Shown in pieces: positions 35,201-41,360 of a stretch of 64,000 bases of DNA (position 1 is its first letter; every line of letters starts with the position of its first letter). The notes under the pieces were generated by a model. That model was not told the DNA's origin, ran no database searches, and was given only the letters and a program-made list of their open reading frames with translations. This stretch comes from Pomphorhynchus laevis (Eukaryota; Acanthocephala; Palaeacanthocephala; Echinorhynchida; Pomphorhynchidae), in NCBI GenBank assembly GCA_012934845.2, contig WNNJ02001887.1, positions 1 to 64,000 on the forward strand, written 5' to 3'. Made by a program: the position numbers and the translations under genes.

Positions 35201-37244
35201 TATTAATCGTTAAATATTTTATTTTTGTTATCGTTTATCGTTAACAATTAATATTATTTCTTTAGCAAATATACTTATGAATACATTTTTTAAATTGCTT
35301 TTTATTTATTAATGTATGATGTTGTAACAAATATATCTACTTATAGTTTGTCTGCATGTTTGATATACATAATATTATTAAACTTTTAATTCACTTTAAG
35401 AGTTAAAACCAAAACTGTAAACTGATATCACACAGAAATTTTATAAATATATTAATTAATATTTCAATATTAATTATTATTTTAAATTTTATGTGATAAA
35501 CAAAATAATATAATCTTTAAAAAGAGCTAACAAACAAGCAAGAATTTATGAATTATTGTTGGTATATCATTGCAATAAGGGTCAAATAAAATTGAAAGGA
35601 TCAATCCAAATGCTTGCCGTTCCGTCGTTATTAAGATTCATCAGTAGGAAAAACTCATCACTGCTTGCTGCAAGGGTAGATCCCTAGGCGTATCATTGCA
35701 ATAAGCGTCAAATAAAATTGAAAGGATCAATCCCAATCCTTGCCGTTCCGTCGTTATTAAGATTCATCAGTAGGAAATACTCCTCACTGCTTGCTGCAAG
35801 GGTAGATCCCTAGGCGTCCACATAACGGCATTATTATTGTAACACACAACAAAACTGATACTGCAAGTCACACATCTGAAATGCCTTATACTTACTGTGT
35901 CGAAACCCACAATTAGCACACAATCACTTACTACCATTATCGAAATAATCAATTAGAATTAAATATATTTTGACTGCTTTTATATATTCGGTATATTATA
36001 AAAAAGTTGCTCGTTATTAATTCTATTTAATAATGATGTTCGATAATCAATTTCATTTCTTCTTTATTACAACTTATCATTAGGGAATACTTGTTGGATG
36101 TAGAAGGAGACTCCTAAACTGCTGCCCAACGACACTATTATTGCAATTGCACATCTTTGCGATAATATGATGCCAGCCAGTAGTAGAGAATATCATGTAA
36201 TGATTAGTCGTAATAACGAAAAAAGGGAGATTAATCGTTACAATTTCATTTAGCGCATATCACAATGATCTAAAAATAAACCAAATGGAAGTTTGGTTTG
36301 TTTGTCGTTTAGTTGATCTACAATTAAACGACAAAACGGAAGGCGGGGTACTGGTGTAAATTGGAGGGATCTAATCCTTATGGTCTGGCAGTGGATCAGA
36401 CAACCGAATAAATTATATTCGTTGTTCTACCAAGATATATTTTCCTTTTGATGCTTAACTTAATTTATTATTTATCGTGTTTTTTTGTATTAAGAAAATC
36501 TTTATTATTATATCACAATTATCTATAAATACACCATCAGAATATTTAATTTTAATGGATCTTGTTGGATTTTGCAAATTATTTTTCGATCAACACGACA
36601 GTGTTAAATAGTTGATAATGGATCCATTATTTATAAAGAATTATTGTAGCTGGATCAAAGAAAGAAGGAAAATTTAATTTGATATTTCGTTAACCTCTGT
36701 TAGCATCTGGATATTTTTTATTATTTCAACTTGCACCTTTTAGTGATGAGGGAAATCAATAACGGAATAAAACCGATACAGAATTATTGGAGCTGGATCA
36801 AAATAGAGGAGGAAAATTTAATTTGATATTTCGTTAACCTCTGTTAGCATCTTCAGAAAATTACAACGATGTAATTTTTATCTTTATCACTGAAGATGCG
36901 AAAAATATCCAATTAAATTTTTCTTCTTTTTTGATCCATCTCCAATAATTCTTTATCACTATTTTATTTAATTCACTAGGCAGTGAGTTTAAATATATAC
37001 TAGGAATTTGTATTATTGTATGTGATTTATCTCTCAAACCTTTTTAAATTTAATTATCAGTTCATCATTTTTTAATTTTGTAATCGTACCTCTCCAAATG
37101 GTGCAAACGCATCTTCAACAGCCTTCAATCTTATTTCATTTTCAGGTAAATCCGCTTAAAACAGAAAAGATACCTTAAAATAAAAAATTATTATCAGATA
37201 TTATACAAACCCAATCGTCTCAAGCTATTTTTTAAATCGTCCAT
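13862..37244 (-). CDS. phafin/PLEKHF-type PH-FYVE protein, seven exons
   Basis: Exons in coding order (minus strand): 37211-37244, 37090-37154, 34720-34863, 17812-17875, 17647-17766, 14141-14268, 13862-14089. Every join has GT/AG borders and keeps frame (783 nt with stop, 260 residues); vertebrate phafin-2 is 249. Residues about 34-140 form a PH domain (GEGIL, FFLFTDILVYG, SPKKSFTLMA, W at its end). Residues about 163-222 form a FYVE finger with WIRD, RRHHCR and RVCDVC, all eight zinc cysteines present. The C-tail is acidic, as in phafins. Phafins bind phosphatidylinositol 3-phosphate on endosomes and act in endosome, lysosome and autophagy traffic. An in-frame stop lies just upstream of the start ATG. 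Introns of 45, 51 and 56 bp contrast with three of 2.2, 3.4 and 16.8 kb that hold transposons. Confidence 0.93.
14269..15559. other. phafin intron 5, left part
   Basis: AT-rich to about 14880, then a block of more balanced composition (14930-15550) that probably belongs to the RT fragment further right. Its reading frames are too broken to call. Confidence 0.35.
15560..15830 (-). pseudogene. non-LTR reverse transcriptase fragment
   Basis: The minus strand encodes a clear RT motif B (GVLKGDPLSPLLFSL, about 15735-15795). After a frameshift comes motif C as FADDLLF (about 15680-15700), then a LKVNLKKTK segment (about 15590-15620). These are the palm motifs of a LINE-type RT. The clade cannot be fixed; the GDPLSPLLF wording suits RTE or R1-like enzymes. 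Frameshifts and missing ends make it a relic, lying inside intron 5 of the phafin gene in the same orientation as that gene. Confidence 0.65.
16170..16703 (+). CDS. acidic hypothetical protein nested in phafin intron
   Basis: An uninterrupted 177-codon frame starting MSKDSFDDTNVSD. It is strongly acidic and serine-rich, with a cysteine-rich patch near residues 18-37 (CDDELCLCCSDSIC) and repeated acidic words (SDWTEISS, TDWSEVSQ, TSDDEDEN). It has no membrane segment and no recognised domain. It lies on the strand opposite the phafin gene, within that gene's 3.4-kb intron, and has no stops, whereas the neighbouring RT relics are full of them. A possible poly(A) signal (AAATAAAA) follows near 16836. 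Alternatives are a nested host gene, a retrocopy, or an exon of a longer gene. Confidence 0.5.
   Translation: MSKDSFDDTNVSDQTSSCDDELCLCCSDSICSLISEQTLCAEPITVNYLSKMDKWYNKTVSLDEVSVACLLTNVNNVNLYDGRKHLEVSTCNLLNGSPLTDDEQSIDDTFESDWTEISSVSSMSENTESTDWSEVSQEDKCSQTSDDEDENILCQGMERSLYGQEIERCLQYLKRKL
17030..17465 (+). pseudogene. CR1-A LINE, 5'-truncated 3' end
   Basis: It encodes the C-terminal part of CR1-A ORF2 (SFINLPFLDNSRLDYCSLRSRNSFLLHV, then APLWWNHLP), parallel to SFVNLPFLDD and SLRSRHTLLVHV in the long copy at 24.5 kb. It ends with the family tail GTAAGCGTGCAGTTGACACACATTTGCCAC. A frame of about 90 codons is open here. Everything upstream of the C-terminal domain is missing, typical of incomplete reverse transcription. 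Confidence 0.8.
17647..17875 (-). CDS. phafin gene: PH-domain exons 4 and 5
   Basis: Exon 4 (17812-17875) reads YNGQQIFDLRDAHVESILDTG. After a 45-bp intron, exon 5 (17647-17766) reads VQNAFNVFSPKKSFTLMA and ends with EKQDWITHLEKCIMYC. These match in order the second half of phafin PH domains, where a LENV / DEG / PTKSF / W / KC pattern is found. The closing tryptophan of the PH helix is present. Confidence 0.9.
17876..19062. other. phafin intron 3, left part
   Basis: No convincing gene. Short runs near 18540-19050 look less A/T-biased and may be RT remains on the minus strand, but I found no catalytic motif. Confidence 0.3.
19090..19455 (+). pseudogene. RTE-type LINE 3' fragment
   Basis: It encodes the typical C-terminal segment of RTE-clade proteins: RYGVMPISEKMLEARLRWFG, then GKRPKGRPRQRW, DLRDAGLHPDLASDR and ADPANTREKG. 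The RT and endonuclease are absent (5' truncated). It ends in an AAAGAAAAAGAAGAAGAAG tail, the kind of simple A-rich tail RTE elements leave. The tail abuts an opposite-strand RT frame at 19455. Confidence 0.85.
19456..19960 (-). pseudogene. non-LTR RT fragment, unplaced clade
   Basis: Minus-strand frames 19688-19957 and 19456-19695 read YGLNVNLSKCMLL, VTFLGSFIGTD and, further on, LPLSFGGLGITNLERARKIEYENS. The LSKC, FLGS and GGLGI words mark the region after the palm in LINE-type RTs. The clade is uncertain. It stops exactly where the RTE tail begins, so the RTE copy may have inserted in or next to it. Confidence 0.6.
20033..20333. repeat. foldback element (ATTGGAGCTGGATC family)
   Basis: Arms at about 20033-20138 and 20197-20308 are inverted copies of each other around a 58-nt loop. 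Outer words are AATAATTATTGGAGCTGGATC and its complement. Inner core words are TTGATATTTCGATAAC / GTTAGTATCTTCAG on the left and CTGAAGATGTTAACAGAAG on the right. The right flank continues with the family end (TATCAATAATGAATC ... TATCAACTATT), also found at 36.6, 52.1 and 52.5 kb. Confidence 0.8.
20781..20844 (+). repeat. 16-bp tandem repeat, four units, 5' of CR1-A
   Basis: Four units of CCAGATCAATCCAGTT with few changes, ending 32 bp before the ORF1 start at 20876. Tandem repeats in the 5' UTR are common in LINEs and can carry promoter activity, but no function is shown here. Confidence 0.85.
20876..21896 (+). pseudogene. CR1-A ORF1 (zinc-finger gag-like protein), frameshifted
   Basis: The start (MGGRKKTATTD) leads into a cysteine-rich PHD-like finger, with cysteines near residues 14, 21, 26, 34, 45 and 48 and FLCGFC at its end. 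Frameshifts follow. Later pieces read RFPSRDRCVIVTDI (21338-21757) and, at the C-terminus, FPDRTPSEIAQLSSDRIEKR with NGETSLSIRNIDGNFQVV (21690-21896). The RTPSE...RRR...GE pattern is usual for ORF1 of CR1-like LINEs carrying a PHD-type finger. The protein would bind element RNA in the ribonucleoprotein. It is not translatable as one piece here. Confidence 0.7.
21860..24641 (+). pseudogene. CR1-A ORF2: endonuclease and reverse transcriptase, inactivated
   Basis: The APE-type endonuclease runs from about 21920 to 22600, with LNTRSI, FCLTESW (catalytic Glu), VLGDFN at 22359-22374 and LSDHFLV near 22552. The linker (22771-23200) has HRRSHLHLLRTKCNSFW. RT motif A is LDLSSAFDIVDH (about 23650), motif B GVPQGSVLGPLLFSL (about 23822), motif C YADH (about 23926) in place of YADD, then NPDKSKIMW and LGFHFDDHLS. 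The C-terminal domain ends at 24641. Frame breaks fall near 22110, 22250, 22760 and between 23470 and 23590; the last RT part is open for 351 codons. Loss of the second catalytic Asp alone would kill polymerisation. Confidence 0.88.
24787..24802 (+). repeat. CR1-A 3' terminal hairpin
   Basis: GCGTGC, loop GCTG, GCACGC: a perfect 6-bp stem placed 2 nt before TTTGCCAC. Short 3' hairpins are recognition structures for RT in CR1/L2-type LINEs. The fragments at 10.5 and 17.4 kb carry the same structure with changed bases. Confidence 0.8.
25131..25252 (+). pseudogene. CR1-A LINE, very short 3' end
   Basis: It shares GGAATCAGCTCCCA, the TTCGACACATGATTTA segment and GTGGTCATGTAAGCGTGCGC...ATTTGCCAC with the 3' UTR of the long copy 400 bp upstream. 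Only about 120 bp remain. The hairpin is decayed (GCGTGC opposite GCTCGG). Confidence 0.75.
25253..26108. other. spacer within phafin intron 3
   Basis: A/T-rich with no gene. The words ATTTAAAC and AAATTTTTAAC form weak inverted repeats near 25650-25770. I see nothing further. Confidence 0.35.
26109..28985 (-). pseudogene. RLE-type LINE (R2/NeSL/R4-like), decayed full-length copy
   Basis: Reading from 28985 downward: an N-terminal finger-like segment ending KHGPMPSCRGSELPP; IRRIPRGARPA (about 28740); RT finger region with LLAFLKKDGGIR (about 28040); motif A KFDYYNAFN (about 27840); motif B region PIGPCTIL (27670); motif C YSDD (about 27600); LGAPLGGQ (27410). Then the C-terminal restriction-like endonuclease: a C-x-C-G ... 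H-x-L-x-C knuckle with RHHRHVAINEIL (26535-26903), and WEAGRIPVWDFTC to the tail LFVPIAIETLGA (26109-26495). Many frameshifts and stops break it. It has the same domain order as the better copy at 41 kb but is much more diverged. It lies in the phafin intron, sense with the gene. Confidence 0.85.
29346..30865 (+). pseudogene. CR1-B ORF1, split
   Basis: The first part has a cysteine-rich finger: CNCKEC at 29440-29460 and, after a frameshift, FTCGFC at 29515. The second part (30617-30865) reads LRLGCRTTDGRARLLKLVLE, AIRLKGNSVPILKDLSVEER and TELQNR, the conserved C-terminal domain of CR1-like ORF1 proteins. About 600-800 bp of A/T-rich sequence without coding potential lies between the halves. 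Confidence 0.65.
30965..33876 (+). pseudogene. CR1-B ORF2: endonuclease and RT, frameshifted
   Basis: Endonuclease: IAISESWLHD (catalytic Glu, about 31130), GRRGGGVAIYL, LFGDFN (31450-31467) and RSSDHEVL (about 31690). Linker: RPNWFDSTLRASLGYRN and YRRLQIAKRRAYEF (31940-32080). RT: AGPDGICP (32440), FFDFSRAFERVPH (motif A, about 32820), GPLLFTTF (33016), HAYADDLKI (motif C, 33052-33078), NISKCVHMRFG and VRDFGIIWD. The C-terminus LSHRALRACNGLPFD is at about 33745-33790. Both catalytic aspartates of motif C remain, but at least six frame breaks make it non-functional. Confidence 0.83.
34140..34403 (+). pseudogene. possible RT fragment
   Basis: The 87-codon frame ends with EVSQGSVVYSLIFTIYDIL, which resembles RT motif B of CR1/Jockey-type LINEs (PQGSVLSPLLF). 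No other motif remains. It may be the last relic of a separate element next to CR1-B. Confidence 0.35.
34720..34863 (-). CDS. phafin gene: exon 3, first half of the PH domain
   Basis: A 144-bp exon with acceptor TTTAG and donor GTAAGT. It reads KLSSPNRALVGEGILAKVC and, after basic residues, AFFLFTDILVYGKIIL. The GEGxLxKxC and FFLFxDxLVYG words are hallmarks of phafin PH domains. Nearly 17 kb of transposon-filled intron separate it from the next exon. Confidence 0.92.
35565..35816. repeat. 126-bp tandem duplication
   Basis: Units 35565-35690 and 35691-35816 differ at only a few bases and both end in TAGATCCCTAGGCG. Each contains CATCAGTAGGAA (minus strand TTCCTACTGATGA), the same box as in the dispersed terminal motif. 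The low divergence indicates a recent duplication. Confidence 0.88.
36630..36960. repeat. foldback element with an extra partial arm
   Basis: Arms 36781-36865 and 36871-36953 are inverted copies (ATTGGAGCTGGATC outside; TTCGTTAACCTCTGTTAGC inside; right core CTGAAGATGCGAAAAATATCC). A second left-arm copy stands just upstream at 36610-36700, giving arm-spacer-arm-loop-arm order. Same family as 20033-20333. Confidence 0.75.
37090..37244 (-). CDS. phafin gene: N-terminal exons 1 and 2
   Basis: Exon 1 (37211-37244) starts with ATG (MDDLKNSLRRL). A 56-bp intron with GT/AG borders separates it from exon 2 (37090-37154), which reads LPENEIRLKAVEDAFAPFGE. This matches in position the N-terminal helix of phafins (RISIVENCFGAAGQ in human phafin-2). 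A stop codon lies in frame three codons before the ATG. Confidence 0.85.
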
Positions 37245-38707
37245 TGCCGTTTATTCCGATTATATGTACAGGGATTAAAAAGTATTGATCTCAAAAATAA
37301 TTATCACAGGTGTTGTTTTTATGATATTGAACTTAAAAGAGAGAGAGCAGTAAGAGAGAGCTCAGTGTAAACAGCACAACGCTGAGAGAGTCTACTTGCT
37401 ATTCTGTAATGTGCAGCTTTATTAATTCTTAAACAAAATGATGTCATTCAGCTTTCGTTTGATAAATTAACCTACATTCGTATATAGTTTGTTATTTCGT
37501 CAAACTTTTTCATTTGTAATCTTTAAAAGTAAATTAGTTTCCTATAATATATACTGCTATATTGTCTGGTGATGTATTCGATGGTGTAATTTTTTGACTG
37601 TGTCGTGTATCCATAAAGAAATATTTTCTTTATTTCACACATTTTCGACTATTGCGATAATCCTTCTCAGAGTTGCTTTAAAATTTTATCTTTATCAATT
37701 AAAATTTTATAAATATACGAAATTTCCAAAACGGATATAACTTTTTAAACTTTACAATTTATTAGTACATATAACTCTTGTTCGTAAAAGCTTTTTTGGC
37801 AATATTTCAAACGGATATTTCCGTCGATCGTAATTTATTCTTAACCTTTCATTGTGGTATAGGAACTGTAATTTTACAATTTAACAACTTATGGCGTGAG
37901 ACTTCTCCAAAATCCGAATTACTTCGCGTTTGTAATTTCAGCGTTCGTATAATTATTCAAATTTTATTTTTTTAATTAAACTAAAAATTAAATTAAAATA
38001 ATTAATTATGGCACTACACTGTAATTTCTTAAATTCTACCAAAGACAAACAAATGTTGGCTTAAAGTAGGATTTACAAAGTTTAGTTTGTACAATTAATT
38101 TAAATAAAAAACAAGAGCTGAACTGATTATTTGATAAACTTAAACCAAAAATAAATTAAAAATTAAGCTTGCAGGGATTTTAGAAATAAATAAAAATTTA
38201 AAACAATAGTCTTACGACTGTCACAAATAAACTTCAATAAATTCAGCGATTTGATGAAGATAGTTACTGATATTTGATAATATTTGTCTTTTGAACACAT
38301 TTTTGATAATTAATATGATCACATTTATTAATAAATAATTTTCATTAATAATTAAATAAATAATGATCATATAATAATAAATAATAATATATTATTATAA
38401 ATAATAATAAATAATTAATGTTCATTTATTTATTAATAAACACATGTTTGATATTAATTTTTGAAAAATTTTACGATGTAAATAATAGCCTTATCCATTT
38501 TCCAGTTTCCAAACAAAAATGAGATTTGAGGAAATCTGGTTAACAGCCAAAATATTGAGACTGGGAAACTGAAGTTAAAGGGGACAAATGGGTGAAAATT
38601 TCGGTTTAAGGGTGAAGCAGGGAACAAGTTTAAACAGAAAGTTTGGAAATAGAGATAGGGGATAATTGTAGGTACATTGATTAAATGTTCTTAGTGCAAC
38701 TGATAAT
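37245..38707. other. upstream region of the phafin gene
   Basis: Candidate promoter region of the minus-strand phafin gene, with the short run AAAGAGAGAGAGCAGTAAGAGAGAG near 37335-37360 as the only notable feature. No TATA or initiator can be fixed in such A/T-rich DNA. No other gene was seen up to the RLE fragment. Confidence 0.3.
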
Positions 38708-39120
38708 TTTGTCTAATTTCTCGTCCATGGTCCTAAACGGCGACGCCCCACTCTGCTTTAGACCAAATTTCTTTGGAGCTAAGTTGATTGCGCTCAAAAA
38801 ACCCGATGGCGGGCTTCGCCTAATAGCAATTGGTAACACCTTACGCAGAATGGTTACCAAAATAACATGTCGCCGGGCTACTGGTAAAGCAGTTGCTGTC
38901 CTGTCTCACTTTCAAGTTGGTGTCGGAGTGCTGTCAGGTGCTGAAGCCGCTGTACATGCTTGCAGAGCCCAGCTTAGACTAATGTACGGACAGAACGATC
39001 TGCTTAAGCTGGATTTTCGAAATGCTTTTAATTGCATCAAACGATCATCGTTACTCGCTGCTGCGTACCGTTATATCCCTGCCATTTCCCGCTTTGTGCA
39101 ATCAAGTTATAACGAAACTT
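38708..39120 (+). pseudogene. 413-bp internal copy of the RLE LINE
   Basis: By direct comparison this block matches 41957-42369 over its full 413 bp with four base differences and no gaps. It covers the RT from NFSSMVLNGDAPLCF through LKLDFRNAFN (motif A) to VQSSYNET. Neither the element's 5' end nor its 3' end is present, and both flanks are unrelated. A free-standing internal piece is not the usual product of LINE insertion, which anchors at the 3' end. Template switching, repair capture or local duplication are possible origins. Confidence 0.93.
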
Positions 39121-39634
39121 AGTTATTTCTACAATAGCATAAATTATTCAATAATCACGACAGCCAAACATACATTCTTCCGTGCTCTACACCTTAAAAA
39201 ATCAATTATATTGCATTTTTAAAATTGAATCGATATCATGAATAATCAAGATAATGTTTCCCATTTTTCCAAATCCCGTTTTTGTAAAACGGGATATGGA
39301 ATTCACTGGAATAAAGTTGTCGCAAACTTTCACTTGAAAATTAGCAAATAATTTACTTTTTGGTACAGAAAGTAAATATAGAATATATCTTGATAGAAAA
39401 AAAACAAATCATGTTAAAATTACGCATAGTTGCGAATACTTATCAAAGTTTTCGAAATTTCATCATAACATGTGACCAATCTACATAAATATGACATTTT
39501 TGATTATTTTAGAAATAGATTATAAGTTTATTTTTCATACAATTTTCAAATAAAAATCCAGAGATGGCATAACAAATCAAATATTTGCCTTGTTAATAAA
39601 ACAAAGCAAATATGTTGAGCCATTGATAAGTTGG
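39121..39634. other. spacer
   Basis: A/T-rich with no coding signal. A short palindromic word pair CCCGTTTTTG/AAAACGGG lies at about 39268-39290. Confidence 0.3.
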
Positions 39635-39770
39635 GTCGAAGAATAGGGCTAAAACCTGATAACATAGCAGTTCTTCCTGATGACATATTATATCCCTTAT
39701 ACATTGTATATTATATATTAGTTAATTCATAAACATTGATTTTTATTTAAATTATAAATTTTATCGTTAT
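39635..39770 (+). repeat. dispersed repeat with terminal motif, plus-strand copy
   Basis: Reads TTGGGTCGAAGAATAGG, CTAAAACC, GATAACATAGCAGTTC and CTGATGACA, then an A/T-rich part with TTCATAAACATTGATTTTTA. It is the only copy on the plus strand; the others at 6230, 11697 and 50660 lie on the minus strand. The GAAAC box has become AAAAC. Confidence 0.6.
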
Positions 39771-40521
39771 ATAAATATAAATTTTTCCGATTGTGGCACG
39801 ATAATATCCTCACAGATATTGATCTTATTTTCGATACAGCAGGACGCTACTAATCAGTCTGGGTGGCTCTTATCAGCTGCTGACCCGGACCTACATTTCA
39901 CGTATCGACCCTTAATATCTGCCTTCTCCGTACATTGATGCTGATCGGATTTGAACTCAAGACGTCTGTATCGCGATTCAACGCTACATCCACTAGGCTG
40001 GCTGCTCCAGTGGTGTAGATATACATTGAGGTATATTACTTTCGGTAGAAGATCGTATTCTAACGATCAATTAGAAACCTACCCTATGTGTGTGATCCGC
40101 TAGCCGGGTCACTGTTTTTGATGCTGCTACTTGCAATGAATGTTTTTAATTGAACTTGATTGCATCTGTGAGCTGAAATTTTTTCCGATTGTGGCACGAT
40201 ATTATCCTCACAGGTATTGATCTTATTTTTGATACAGCAGGACGCTACTAATCTTTCAGCTCACAGATACAATCAAGTTCAATTAAAAACATTCATTGCA
40301 AGTGGCAGCATGAAAAACTAGTGACCCGGATAGCGGATCACACACATCGGGTAGGTTTCTACTAGATCGTTAGAATACGATCCCCTACTAAAAGTAATAT
40401 ACAGAAATGTATATCTACACCACTAGATCAGCCAGACTAGTGGATGTTGCGTCGAATCGCGATACAAACGTACTGAGTTCAAATCCGATCAGCATCAATG
40501 TGCGGAGAAAGCAGATAATAA

Positions 40522-40568
40522 GGGTCGAAACGTGAAATTTAGGTCTGGGTCAGCAGCTGATGAGACCC
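40522..40568 (+). ncRNA. hammerhead-like motif in SINE tail (candidate)
   Basis: GGGTC-GAAAC (40522-40531), 25 nt, CTGATGA (40557-40563), GACCC (40564-40568). GAAA and CTGATGA are the two conserved boxes of hammerhead ribozymes, and GGGTC/GACCC could be helix II. The 12.0-kb copy changes this stem to GGACC/GGTCT with pairing kept. The third helix and the cleavage-site pairing do not close convincingly, so activity is not claimed. Confidence 0.35.
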
Positions 40569-40597
40569 ACCCAGACTGATTAGTCTGGGTGGGTCTC
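40562..40597. repeat. perfect 16-bp hairpin at SINE end
   Basis: GAGACCCACCCAGACT (40562-40577), loop GATT, and its exact complement (40582-40597). It follows directly on the CTGATGA box and uses part of the same bases. Confidence 0.9.
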
Positions 40598-40814
40598 TTT
40601 TATTCAATTTATGCAATTGAATAAAATCTTATATAATTATTTTATATTTATAGTTAAAAATTGTCTTGATTGACAAGTTAAAAAATTGTCTTGATTGTTA
40701 AATACTTAAAAAGCACGATTCCAGAAAAATTACTTATTATAAGTAATTATAAGCTATCTTGATAAAACAACTACTTACCAATAGACGCGATAGAAATTTA
40801 ATTCGCAAAAAGAA
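40598..40814. other. AT-rich spacer before the RLE element
   Basis: Short direct repeats of AAAATTGTCTTGATTG near 40660-40700, otherwise nothing recognised. Confidence 0.3.
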
Positions 40815-41360
40815 ATGACTGAGACAACAATCAAACCTAGCGCCTTCAATGTTCGACTATTTACTACCACAATGATTCAAAGAAATAGTTGCTGTGAATT
40901 AGATGGAGACGAGGACCACGACGAAATATCGAATTTATTTGAAACTGCCAGGACGCATCGTATGACCGAACAGCCGAACGTTCGATTATCCAATCAACAC
41001 ATACGGGAGACTTCAGTATCCATAAATACGGATATAAACGGATATGCGGAAGTCAAATCGCCATCCGTTCATGAAGTTAATAACACTCCTCAAGAACACA
41101 TTAGTAGACAACAATTTGGCAAATGCTGCGTGTGTTTCTGATCCTTCCATATAACGTTAGCCGGTGTGTTGTGGAAACACGTAGAAAGAGTTAGCTGCCT
41201 CGGATTCGGATTGCTCCCAAAATCAGCATATGCAGCAGCGTTTCTCCATGACCCGATACCTTTGTCGCTTACAGTTGAAGACCTCGTTTCAGACGTCAAG
41301 TAACAGTTTCGATCTGGATTCCGCGCTGTTAGACGAATTCCTAAGACAGCGCGCTGCACC
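40815..41360 (+). pseudogene. RLE element ORF, N-terminal region with two stops
   Basis: In the same frame as the main ORF. Residues from MTETTIKPSAF onward are unrecognised up to a finger-like segment: CCVC at about 41124-41135, then H and C near 41170-41195. This corresponds to the finger-like segment at 28.95 kb in the minus-strand copy. After the TAA at 41301 the RRIPKTARC segment follows, parallel to RRIPRGARP in the older copy. The TGA falls inside the finger. Zinc fingers here bind target DNA in R2-like elements. Confidence 0.6.

Larger units (their letters stand above)
34864..37089. other. phafin intron 2
   Basis: A 2.2-kb intron with A/T-rich sequence (TTATCGTTAA inverted repeats near 35160-35270), the 126-bp tandem duplication at 35565-35816 and the foldback at 36630-36960. 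No gene was seen; a short minus-strand frame at 35767-35952 lies mostly within the repeat. Confidence 0.5.
39782..40597. repeat. inverted pair of tRNA-like SINEs with repeated tails
   Basis: Order on the plus strand: tail R1 (39782-39855), SINE in minus orientation (39856-40181), second tail R2 (40182-40256), SINE in plus orientation (40257-40597). The two SINEs are long inverted copies of each other and R1 and R2 are near-identical direct repeats of 75 bp. Each SINE holds a tRNA-like A box (around CTAGTGGATG) and a B box (GAGTTCAAATCCG) spaced as in a tRNA promoter. This would let RNA polymerase III transcribe it, if active. Confidence 0.75.

Noticed and set aside
40522-40568. Calling a complete hammerhead ribozyme
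   Set aside because: Two boxes and one covarying stem fit, but helices I and III around a UH cleavage site cannot be drawn from these copies.
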